From: an uncultured Clostridia bacterium
Lineage (GTDB): Bacteria > Bacillota > Clostridia > TANB77 > CAG-508
DNA: 64,000 nt
Direction: 5' to 3'
Assembly (NCBI GenBank): GCA_948852945.1
Contig: CAQPBJ010000003.1
Span: 1 to 64,000, forward strand
A model generated the notes under the pieces. It searched no databases and was not told where the DNA came from. It saw only the letters and a list, made by a program, of their open reading frames with translations. Both the position numbers and the translations under genes were made by a program. Positions 5,754 to 13,033 of the stretch are shown in pieces. Each line of letters starts with the position of its first letter. Positions within the stretch are counted from its first letter, which is position 1.

Positions 5754-7883
5754 TTGGAAAATAAAAAATTAAGAATAAATGTTAATTTAAAAACTGGAGA
5801 GCATATATTTGATAATGATGAAAATATTATGACAGTACCAATTTTTCATGAAGATAAACCTATTTCAGAAACTATGAAAAAGGTAGTAAATGAACTTAGA
5901 GAAGAATATGGTTTTTCAGAAGAAATGATTTCAAGAGCGGATCCTATTTTATATGAGAGTTTACTTGAATATGATAGAAGAAATGGAACTGCATATTTAA
6001 CAAGATATTTAAATGTATTGGCTAAGGTAGTAGATAAAAAATCTGGTGAATCTTCTGCAGAATATGAGAAAAGAGCTGCAGATATCAGAAGAAAAGCCTT
6101 AGAAAGTGCAGGAATAGAATTAGGTTATACAATGGCAACAGTAAATGACATGAAAAGTTTGTCATTATTTGATAAATTAAAAATACTTAAAATGGCAAAA
6201 AAGCAAAAAGAAAATGGAGTATTATATTTTTTAGAACCGATGCATTCAGATGTTGAAGCTCCAGAAATAAATCCAATGGCAGATACTATGCCTGAAGATG
6301 CTAAAAGTGTAGAAGATGTACCAGTTATGGAAGATTCTATAGATGCTGAAAATCCTGTAGAAGAATCTAATAAACCATTGAATGAGCTTGATGATTCTAA
6401 AGTGAAAAAGCCAGGATTTATTGAAAGACTTTTAAATGCAATGATGTTAGATATAGATGATGATGATGATGATGATGACGAATATGGTGATTCAGAAAAT
6501 AGTGATGAAGAAAATGAACAAGATAATCAACAAATAGTACAAACTGAACCAGTTATTGCTATGGAAACAATAGAAGATGATACTGCAGAAGAAACTGTAA
6601 TTCAAGAACCAGTTTTAACTATAGATATGGATGATGATAAAACTGAAGAAGATGATGCCAAAAAAGAAGAGCCAGTTATAGTTATGAGTAAAACTGAAGA
6701 GGAAGAACCAAAAACAGTTCAACCAAAAGCTAAAAAAGCTATTAGTAGAAGACAAAGTATACAAGCTTCTAAAAAAGCTATGAGAGAAAGCAAGAAAATG
6801 AAGAATCTATATAAACAAAAAATTAGTAATGTTTCTCAATCTACTAAACCAGCTCAAACAGCACAACCACAAGCTAAAAAAACTAAAGCACAAAAAACAG
6901 CTAATGCTAAGAATAAATCTAAATCAACATCTTCTAATCAAAAGGCTAACAATAACAAAAATAAAAAGAAGCATACTCCAGTAGTAAGAGCTACTGTAAT
7001 AGAAGTAGCTGGAAAAGATGATAAAGTTTCAGAAAAAGGTAAAAAAGAAAATGTGGTTCATAGATATACTAGAAAATTAAAAGATAAAACAGATTCTATT
7101 AGAAATAAAGTGACTATGAGCAAAGATAGATTTAAAAGATGTGCTGCTGTTGCAGCAGTTGGAGCTGTAGCAATAATTTCAGGTATCATATTTATACCTA
7201 AAGCAGTAGCAAGTATTCCATTAGAAGCAGAGAATACATCTGAAATAATTATACAAGCATATGATATTACAGAAAAAGGAGCAGTAAGAGAAGCTGAAGG
7301 AGAAGAAATAAATTCAGTTCTTGAGATGTCAGAACAAGTTGGTGAGAGAGAATGGAGTGCATCATCATATATAAAAGATTTAGAAGTTAAGAATACATCT
7401 TCTGTTAAGGAGGAAGAAACTTTAGCAGAGGCAAATACACATTTTGTAGAGCAAATGGAAAATGAAACATTAGAATATGAAGAATTAGAAGAATCTGAAG
7501 AAATGATTGAAAATCAGATGTCAATAGATGATATAGAAGCTAATTTAGAAAGTTATTTAGATTCATTAACAGTTGGTAGTAGAATGACAATAGATACTGG
7601 AGAATATTATGAAACACCAGAAGGAACAGGAAGACATGGAAATTTTGAAAATCACGCAGGTGAAGAGAAAATAATTTCTAAGATAGGTATAGCAACTGAT
7701 GAAGGATATAAATCAATTTCAACTGATGATTCTACTATATTAGAATTAAAACAAAAATATGCAGATGATGAAATTTCATATCACTTTGTAGATGACGAAG
7801 GACATATTTTAGGTTGGGTTGTAGATGATGATTTTGAAGATATTGTTGAACAACAAATTGATGATGATGAAATGGATAGATAG
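5754..7883 (+). CDS. Large acidic/basic low-complexity protein with one membrane span
   Basis: The 709-residue protein is not recognised. The start is TTG at 5754 with the strong RBS AGGAGGTG at 5741-5748. Residues 1-150 look folded and cytoplasmic. Residues about 170-320 are strongly acidic and include eight consecutive aspartates at about 235. Residues about 325-450 are strongly basic and Lys/Gln/Ala-rich. A single membrane span lies at about 458-480 (AAVAAVGAVAIISGIIF). The outside part is Glu-rich, then ends in a beta-rich domain at about 610-705 (TIDTGEYYETPEGTG, EGHILGWV) that resembles an SH3-like fold. By charge, the N-term is inside. It could be a scaffold linking nucleic acid or cytoplasmic partners to the envelope; that is inference. 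Confidence 0.75.
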   Translation: MENKKLRINVNLKTGEHIFDNDENIMTVPIFHEDKPISETMKKVVNELREEYGFSEEMISRADPILYESLLEYDRRNGTAYLTRYLNVLAKVVDKKSGESSAEYEKRAADIRRKALESAGIELGYTMATVNDMKSLSLFDKLKILKMAKKQKENGVLYFLEPMHSDVEAPEINPMADTMPEDAKSVEDVPVMEDSIDAENPVEESNKPLNELDDSKVKKPGFIERLLNAMMLDIDDDDDDDDEYGDSENSDEENEQDNQQIVQTEPVIAMETIEDDTAEETVIQEPVLTIDMDDDKTEEDDAKKEEPVIVMSKTEEEEPKTVQPKAKKAISRRQSIQASKKAMRESKKMKNLYKQKISNVSQSTKPAQTAQPQAKKTKAQKTANAKNKSKSTSSNQKANNNKNKKKHTPVVRATVIEVAGKDDKVSEKGKKENVVHRYTRKLKDKTDSIRNKVTMSKDRFKRCAAVAAVGAVAIISGIIFIPKAVASIPLEAENTSEIIIQAYDITEKGAVREAEGEEINSVLEMSEQVGEREWSASSYIKDLEVKNTSSVKEEETLAEANTHFVEQMENETLEYEELEESEEMIENQMSIDDIEANLESYLDSLTVGSRMTIDTGEYYETPEGTGRHGNFENHAGEEKIISKIGIATDEGYKSISTDDSTILELKQKYADDEISYHFVDDEGHILGWVVDDDFEDIVEQQIDDDEMDR

Positions 7884-7898
7884 TTAAATAAAAAAATG

Positions 7899-7927
7899 CA
7901 GTCTGAATTATATTCAGGCTGTTTTTT
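7899..7927 (+). terminator. Terminator after the acidic membrane protein gene
   Basis: CAGTCTGAA (7899-7907) and TTCAGGCTG (7913-7921) pair with one G-T pair, followed by six T. Confidence 0.88.
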
Positions 7928-8029
7928 ATTAATATTATTTTAATTCTTGTTAAAAGTAGATTATGGTGATATAATTTTAAAAAATAATATTATTTAATTT
8001 GCACTATCAAATTGGAATAGGAGCTAGAA

Positions 8030-8524
8030 ATGGAACAAAGAATTGATAAAATAAATTACTATCTAGATATAGCAGAAACTGTAGCTTCAAGGTCAACTTG
8101 CTTAAGAAAAAAATATGGAAGTGTAATTGTTAATCATGATCAGATTATTTCAACAGGATATTCAGGGGCTCCTAGAGGAAGAATAAATTGTTCTGATTTA
8201 GGGTATTGTACTAAAAAGAAATTATTACCAGATGAAAGGCATGGAGGTTATGATGCTTGTCGATCTGTTCATAGTGAACAAAATGCGTTAATAAGTGCTT
8301 CTAGACAAGAAATGATTGGTGGTATTTTATATCTTGTTGGATATAGAACTGAGAGTCATGAGTATGAAAAAGGGGCAGCACCATGTTTGATGTGTAGAAA
8401 ATTGATAATAAATGCAGGTTTAGAAAAAGTAATTGTAAGAGTTAATAAAACAGAGTACAAAGTTTATCCTATTCAAGATTGGATTGATAATGATGAGTTC
8501 TTGAATGGACAATTAGAATATTAA
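8030..8524 (+). CDS. dCMP deaminase family protein
   Basis: The 164-residue protein has both zinc signatures of cytidine/deoxycytidylate deaminases: VHSEQNAL (the H-x-E with the catalytic glutamate, about residue 82) and PCLMCRKLI (P-C-x-x-C, about 118). The extra loop with C-rich SDLGYCTKK is typical of the dCMP deaminase/ComEB group, which makes dUMP for thymidylate synthesis. It stands alone between two terminators. The RBS is weak (AGGAGCTAG). Confidence in the fold is high; the exact substrate is inferred. Confidence 0.9.
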   Translation: MEQRIDKINYYLDIAETVASRSTCLRKKYGSVIVNHDQIISTGYSGAPRGRINCSDLGYCTKKKLLPDERHGGYDACRSVHSEQNALISASRQEMIGGILYLVGYRTESHEYEKGAAPCLMCRKLIINAGLEKVIVRVNKTEYKVYPIQDWIDNDEFLNGQLEY

Positions 8525-8532
8525 AACTAAGA

Positions 8533-8563
8533 AGAGACACGTAAGTTTGTGTTTCTTTTTTTT
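8533..8563 (+). terminator. Terminator after the dCMP deaminase gene
   Basis: AGAGACAC pairs with GTGTTTCT around a short loop, followed by a run of about eight T. Confidence 0.8.
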
Positions 8564-8605
8564 AAATAAAAATAATTGAAATTGTTTGACTGAATAAGTA
8601 AAAAT

Positions 8606-8634
8606 TTGAAATTAAAATTACAATATGTTATAAT
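8606..8634 (+). promoter_or_regulatory. Promoter of the GC-richer gene at 8693
   Basis: TTGAAA (8606-8611) and TATAAT (8629-8634) are exactly 17 bases apart. The leader has a hairpin with arms ACCC/GGGT (about 8656-8680) before the RBS AAAGGAGG. Confidence 0.8.
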
Positions 8635-8692
8635 GAAATTTACATAAAATAGAAAACCCGTTTGTAGTTTCTATATGGGTAAAGGAGGCAAA

Positions 8693-9094
8693 ATGACAGT
8701 ATACAAAATATTTAATGAAAACCTTGCGCGGATACCAAGCTTGGCAATGGATGCTCAGAAAGTAATAAGCGTCTATGGCTGGCCAGAGATGCGGAAAAAG
8801 CATGCAGAACATATTCTGAGCCAGTTATATGGAGGATGTCCATTGATAAGGGAAAGGTGTGATTCTGTAGTGATAAGCTTGAGAGAGCTGAATTTAACAC
8901 TTTCACCTGCAGAATGCGGAATCGAGGACAGCGACGTGTTTGACGAGCAGAATATCAAAAAGGCAGATTGTTATGTCAAAGAATTAATTGCAGACATGAA
9001 CAATATCTTGAAAGATGTAATGCTTCGTTATGGAGGTCACTATCCTAAAAAGAATAACAGCATATGTGTATATTCAATCGAGTGGGAATTCTAA
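8693..9094 (+). CDS. Unrecognised soluble protein, GC-richer single-gene cassette
   Basis: The 133-residue product (MTVYKIFNENLARI...) has no recognised motif, signal or membrane segment. It is mostly helical with a final beta-like stretch (NNSICVYSIEWEF). The start is ATG 8693, six bases after AAAGGAGG. An upstream in-frame ATG at 8675 lies before that RBS and is rejected. Codons are GC-richer than in the host genes on both sides. The gene is complete as a unit: a consensus promoter, a leader hairpin and its own terminator. Neighbours (dCMP deaminase, DapB-fold dehydrogenase) have their own promoters and offer no functional hint. Confidence 0.75.
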   Translation: MTVYKIFNENLARIPSLAMDAQKVISVYGWPEMRKKHAEHILSQLYGGCPLIRERCDSVVISLRELNLTLSPAECGIEDSDVFDEQNIKKADCYVKELIADMNNILKDVMLRYGGHYPKKNNSICVYSIEWEF

Positions 9095-9131
9095 AAATTT
9101 TTTGATTTATGTCTTCTGAAATTTCTAAATA

Positions 9132-9165
9132 AGCCTTGTGCTGATATTTTAGCGCAGGGCTTTGT
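9132..9165 (+). terminator. Terminator of the 8693 gene
   Basis: AGCCTTGTGCT (9132-9142) pairs with AGCGCAGGGCT (9151-9161) with two G-T pairs. The tail is short (TTGTCT). Confidence 0.65.
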
Positions 9166-9179
9166 CTATGCTATTTAAA

Positions 9180-9209
9180 TTGTATATTTATATTTTTTAT
9201 GGGTATAAT
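9180..9209 (+). promoter_or_regulatory. Promoter of the DapB-fold dehydrogenase gene
   Basis: TTGTAT (9180-9185) and TATAAT (9204-9209) are 18 bases apart; the RBS AGGAGG and ATG 9241 follow. Confidence 0.65.
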
Positions 9210-9240
9210 GAAGATAATAAAAAATTAAATAGGAGGTTTT

Positions 9241-10317
9241 ATGGATAAGAAGATTAGAGTTGCTCAATATGGTACAGGAAAAATGTCTGTATATACTATG
9301 AGATACGTTTTTGAAAAAGGTGCTGAAATAGTTTGTGCTTTTGATATTGATGAAGAAGTAATAGGTAAAGATATTGGTGAAATTATTGGAGAGGATAAGA
9401 AAGGAGTTATTGTTGAAGATTGTAAGATTGCTAGAGAAGTATTAGAAAAAGTAAAACCTGATATTTGTATAGTAACAACAATGAGTTTACTTTCTGATGT
9501 TGAAAATGCTTTAATGATATGTGCTGAACTTGGAATAAATGCTATTACTACTTGTGAAGAAGCTTTCTTTCCAGGAAATTCAAATCCTGTTTTAACACAT
9601 AAAATTGATGAGATGGCTAAGAAAAATAATTGTACAATTACTGGTAGCGGGTATCAAGATATTTATTGGGGACAATTGATTTCTTCAATTACTGGTTCAA
9701 CTCATAAAGTTACTAAAATAAAAGGAAGTTCAAGTTATAATGTAGAAGATTATGGAATTGCATTAGCTAGAGCTCATGGTGCAGGATTAAGTTTAGAAGA
9801 ATTCGATAAAGAAGTTGCTGCTGCAGATAAAATTTCTATGGAAGAGAGAATGAAGATTATAGAAAAAGGTGAGTTTGCACCTTCTTATATGTGGAATGTT
9901 AACGGATGGCTTGCTCAAAAACTAGGTTTAACAGTTATAGCTCAAACTCAAAGATGTGTGCCACAAACTTGTAATAAAGACTTATATTCTACTACTTTAG
10001 GAATGACAATTAAAGCTGGAGATGCTACAGGTATGAGTGCTATAGTTACTACAGAGACTAAAGAGGGAGTTATTATTCAATCAGAATGTATAGGAAAAGT
10101 ATATTCAGAAACAGAGTTTGATAAAAATGAATGGACAGTATATGGTGAGCCTAATACTACAATTGTTGTAGAAAAACCAGCAACAGTAGAATTGACATGT
10201 GCAACTATTGTAAATAGAATACCAGATGTTATTAATGCAGAAGCGGGATATATTCCAACAGCTCATATGGGAGATTTAAAGTATAGAACAGAAACATTAG
10301 AAAAATATGTTAAATAA
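9241..10317 (+). CDS. DapB-fold NAD(P)-dependent dehydrogenase, 2,4-diaminopentanoate dehydrogenase-like
   Basis: The 358-residue protein opens with a Rossmann nucleotide-binding strand and glycine loop (RVAQYGTGKMS). Residues 1-150 resemble the N-terminal dihydrodipicolinate reductase domain, and a conserved ITGSGYQDIYWG segment begins the catalytic half. Length and layout fit 2,4-diaminopentanoate dehydrogenase of clostridial ornithine oxidation (Ord) rather than the shorter DapB of lysine synthesis. No other ornithine-degradation gene (ortAB, oraSE, orr) is nearby, so the substrate is inferred. It is a single-gene unit with its own promoter and a 16-bp terminator-like hairpin. Confidence 0.75.
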   Translation: MDKKIRVAQYGTGKMSVYTMRYVFEKGAEIVCAFDIDEEVIGKDIGEIIGEDKKGVIVEDCKIAREVLEKVKPDICIVTTMSLLSDVENALMICAELGINAITTCEEAFFPGNSNPVLTHKIDEMAKKNNCTITGSGYQDIYWGQLISSITGSTHKVTKIKGSSSYNVEDYGIALARAHGAGLSLEEFDKEVAAADKISMEERMKIIEKGEFAPSYMWNVNGWLAQKLGLTVIAQTQRCVPQTCNKDLYSTTLGMTIKAGDATGMSAIVTTETKEGVIIQSECIGKVYSETEFDKNEWTVYGEPNTTIVVEKPATVELTCATIVNRIPDVINAEAGYIPTAHMGDLKYRTETLEKYVK

Positions 10318-10324
10318 AAAGAAA

Positions 10325-10367
10325 TCGAGGTTCTGAAAATTAAATTGTTAGATTTTCAGAACCTCGA
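10325..10367. terminator. Long perfect hairpin after the dehydrogenase gene
   Basis: TCGAGGTTCTGAAAAT (10325-10340) and ATTTTCAGAACCTCGA (10352-10367) form a perfect 16-bp stem eight bases after the stop codon. The T-run is better on the minus strand side (TTTCTTTTTATTT), so it may stop transcription from both directions between these convergent genes. Confidence 0.8.
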
Positions 10368-10408
10368 AATTCTTCATATAAACATGTCGTTATGTTTTGT
10401 ATGTGTTT

Positions 10409-10548
10409 TTTAGAATTCGGAAATCTTGGTAAAAAGATTAACTAGTAGCATTGCTACAGGGATTTGACTTTATAATACTTAAATCCGAATTCTAAAGGGC
10501 ATCTTGCATAGATGCAATCAAAAATAAAGTAGTCTTAAGTATTATAAA
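10409..10548. other. Interlocked inverted repeats in the convergent gap
   Basis: The 366-base gap between convergent genes (10318-10683) has no gene but is structured. TTTAGAATTCGGA (10409-10421) pairs with TCCGAATTCTAAA (10484-10496). A second pair, TATAATACTTAA (10471-10482) with TTAAGTATTATA (10535-10546), interlocks with the first. Small hairpins (GTAGC/GCTAC, GCATCT/AGATGC) lie in the loops. The two long helices cross, so a single strand could form a pseudoknot or switch between folds. The function is unknown. Confidence 0.5.
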
Positions 10549-10614
10549 AAAGTACATTTCCATTTTACCATTGTTTACATAAAAAGTCAATATAATTTTG
10601 TAAAAAAGTTAAAT

Positions 10615-10668
10615 GTATAAAAAAATAAGAATTTCTATGTAGGTTAAATTACTTAGAAATTCTTATTT
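10615..10668 (-). terminator. Terminator of the uracil permease/UPRT gene
   Basis: AAATAAGAATTTCTA (10623-10637) and TAGAAATTCTTATTT (10654-10668) form a perfect 15-bp stem. On the minus strand it is followed by a T-rich run (complement of the A-run at 10617-10625). Confidence 0.85.
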
Positions 10669-10683
10669 AATATGTATTTTTAT

Positions 10684-12714
10684 TTATTTTGTTCCGTAGA
10701 TTCTATCACCAGCATCACCAAGACCAGGTACAATGTAAGCATCTTCATTTAGGTGATCATCTATGTGAGCACAATAGATTTTTACATCTGGATGTTTTTC
10801 TTGAACTTTTTTTAATCCTTCTGGTGCAGCTATGATACATAAGAATTTAATTTTCTTAACACCTTTTTCTTTTAAAAGGTCAATTGCATCAATAGCACTT
10901 CCACCAGTTGCAAGCATTGGATCTAAAAGAATTACTTCTTTTGATTCAATGTTTTTAGGTACTTTAAAGAAATAATTTACTGGTTTATGGTCATTTGTAT
11001 CATCACGATACATTCCTATATGTCCAATTTTTGCATTTGGTATAACATTTATTACACCATCAAGCATTCCCATACCAGCTCTTAAAATTGGAACAAAAGC
11101 ATATTTATCTTCATTTAATTTTTTAGTTTTCATTTTGCAAATTGGTGTTTCTATTTCTGTATTTTCTAAGTTAGCATCTTCCATTGCTTTATAACATAAG
11201 AAAGAACCAATTTCTTCAGCTAATTCTCTAAATTCTTTTGTTCCTGTATTTTTAGATCTTAAAATTCCTAATTTATGTTCGATTAATGGATGATTTAATT
11301 CTACTAAATTATTTTCATCTAAATTATTTTTTTTTTCTGTTACAAATTCTTTTGAAGAATTTTGAGTGTCATTATCTTCTTTTTCATTTGGTAATAATAA
11401 GTTTAATAAAATTCCAGCTACAGCGGCTAAGCTCATACCTGAAAAAGGAACTGTCATGCTTCCACTAGTTTTAAAAGTAATTATAGCTCCACCAAGTCCA
11501 AGAACAAGCATTGATGATGCGACAATTATATTTTTATTTTTTCTAAAATCTACTTGATTTTGAATTAATACTTTTAAACCATTAACTGCGATAAATCCAT
11601 ATAATAGAAGAGAAATTCCTCCTAAAACTGCACTTGGTATTGTTTGTACTAAAGCAGTGAATTTTCCTAAGAATCCAAGTATAATTGCAAATATTGCAGC
11701 TAATCCGATAACCCATACAGAAGCTATTTTTGTCATTCCAACTACTGATGTATTTTCACCATAAGTTGTGTTAGCTGGTCCACCAAGGATACCTGCCACA
11801 ACTGTTGCAACACCATCTCCAAGTAATGTGTTTTGTAGACCTGGATTTTTAAGTAAATCTTTTCCTATTATTGCACTTAAAGCAGTATGATCTCCAATAT
11901 GTTCAGCCATTGTTACTAAAGCTATAGGAGCCATAGTTAGTGCAATCATAAGATTTGGTTTATATGATGCAAATGGTATTTTGAAGTTTGGTAATTGGAA
12001 CCAAGCAGCATCTGCTATAGGAGCAAAGTCAACTAATCCAAGAGCTATTGAAACAATATATCCAACGATAATTCCGATTAAAAATGGAATTATTTTTATA
12101 AATCCTTTTCCTCTAACCATGATGATAGCTGTTGTTAAAAATGTTACTAGTGCAGCTATTACACCTTTCCATTCGATAGTTTCTACTCCAGCACCAATAC
12201 CTATATTGTTAACTGCTGAACTAGCTAATCCTAAACCGATAATCATTATCATTGGTCCGATTACAACAGGTGGTAATAATTTGTTAATCCAGTTTGTACC
12301 GATTAATCTAATTATGAATGATACAATTATATATACAAGACCAACAACTAAGATTCCTGTCATTGCTGCAGCAATTCCGTCAGATGTGTTTCCTGAAGAT
12401 GCACCTGCTATATAAGCTGCGATTATTGGTGAGATGAAAGCAAAAGAGCTTCCAAGAAATACTGGTGATTTTGCTTTTGTACATAAAATATAAATTAATG
12501 TTCCGATTCCTGCTGTTACTAGAGCTACTGCAATTGAAAGTACTTCACCTTCAAATCCAGCTGCTGCAATACCTTGATTTACTAAAATTGGAACTAATAC
12601 TGTCGCTCCAAACATTGCAAATACATGTTGGAAAGCTAGTATAATCCATTGTAGTAATTTTGGTTTTTCGTTTACGTCTAAAGTTAAATTGTTACTTTTT
12701 GATGTTTCTTCCAT
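10684..12714 (-). CDS. Uracil permease fused to uracil phosphoribosyltransferase
   Basis: The 676-residue protein joins two salvage steps. Residues about 20-435 are a UraA-type nucleobase/cation symporter with about 12-14 membrane segments (LQWIILAFQHVFAMFGATV; GGPANTTYGENTSVVGMT; MAPIALVTMAEHIGDHTA). After a charged, Asn-rich linker of about 35 residues, residues about 470-676 are a complete UPRT: the N-term HPLIEHKLGILR, PRPP loop LLDPMLATGGSAIDAI and uracil-binding end PGLGDAGDRIYGTK. Uracil would be imported and converted to UMP at the inner membrane face by one polypeptide. The reading frame is clean, with no sign of an assembly join. The RBS AGGAGG is at 12723-12728. Upstream, a leader peptide runs into an intrinsic terminator, pointing to attenuation control. 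Confidence 0.95.
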   Translation of the reverse strand: MEETSKSNNLTLDVNEKPKLLQWIILAFQHVFAMFGATVLVPILVNQGIAAAGFEGEVLSIAVALVTAGIGTLIYILCTKAKSPVFLGSSFAFISPIIAAYIAGASSGNTSDGIAAAMTGILVVGLVYIIVSFIIRLIGTNWINKLLPPVVIGPMIMIIGLGLASSAVNNIGIGAGVETIEWKGVIAALVTFLTTAIIMVRGKGFIKIIPFLIGIIVGYIVSIALGLVDFAPIADAAWFQLPNFKIPFASYKPNLMIALTMAPIALVTMAEHIGDHTALSAIIGKDLLKNPGLQNTLLGDGVATVVAGILGGPANTTYGENTSVVGMTKIASVWVIGLAAIFAIILGFLGKFTALVQTIPSAVLGGISLLLYGFIAVNGLKVLIQNQVDFRKNKNIIVASSMLVLGLGGAIITFKTSGSMTVPFSGMSLAAVAGILLNLLLPNEKEDNDTQNSSKEFVTEKKNNLDENNLVELNHPLIEHKLGILRSKNTGTKEFRELAEEIGSFLCYKAMEDANLENTEIETPICKMKTKKLNEDKYAFVPILRAGMGMLDGVINVIPNAKIGHIGMYRDDTNDHKPVNYFFKVPKNIESKEVILLDPMLATGGSAIDAIDLLKEKGVKKIKFLCIIAAPEGLKKVQEKHPDVKIYCAHIDDHLNEDAYIVPGLGDAGDRIYGTK

Positions 12715-12741
12715 CTAATTATACCTCCTTAAATTTTGAAT

Positions 12742-12770
12742 AAAAAAAATACTAGAAACAAATTCTAGTA
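12742..12770 (-). terminator. Attenuator-type terminator before uracil permease/UPRT
   Basis: On the minus strand TACTAGAA (12770-12763) pairs perfectly with TTCTAGTA (12757-12750), followed by eight T (12749-12742). It lies between the promoter region and the RBS of the permease gene, so it would stop transcription before the gene unless disrupted. The end of a leader reading frame overlaps the stem. Confidence 0.85.
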
Positions 12771-12880
12771 CTCAAAATATTCAATATATAAAATGAAAAA
12801 GAAATGATAAAAGTAAGAGAAATAGCTGGTTTCCCTCTGAAAAAAGTATTTGTAATTGATATTGCTCTTAATTTTCTCAT
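12752..12880 (-). CDS. Leader peptide, 42 residues, overlapping the attenuator
   Basis: The ATG at 12880-12878 follows a GGGTG RBS at about seven bases. The frame reads MRKLRAISITNTFF, then a hydrophobic Phe/Ile-rich stretch, and stops at TAG 12754-12752, inside the second arm of the terminator stem. A ribosome close behind RNA polymerase would therefore cover the hairpin. The same geometry controls E. coli pyrBI, where a leader peptide of similar length is translated into the attenuator and low UTP slows polymerase in a U-rich tract. Here the transcript before the stem is also U-rich. The peptide probably has no function of its own. Confidence 0.65.
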   Translation of the reverse strand: MRKLRAISITNTFFRGKPAISLTFIISFSFYILNILSTRICF

Positions 12881-13033
12881 TTTTTAACACCCTGATTATA
12901 ATATTATACTTTTCGACATAATGCAAGATGTTTTGACAAATTTATTTCATAGTATCGATAGTTTACATAATATTAAAAAAGAGACCACGATATGATATAA
13001 TATAGATGATTGTTGTTATTGGAGGTAGTGTTA

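Noticed and set aside
6459..6482. GAT repeat array as a regulatory microsatellite
   Set aside because: It simply encodes the poly-aspartate run within a continuous gene; no frame change is evident.
11981..12415. + strand open frame of 144 codons inside the uracil permease
   Set aside because: It is the complement of membrane-segment codons, without RBS, and the minus-strand protein is a clear permease.
12771..12880. PyrR-binding attenuator before the uracil permease
   Set aside because: The conserved PyrR loop sequence (A-R-U-C-C-N-G-N-G-A-G-G-Y-U) was not found in the leader.
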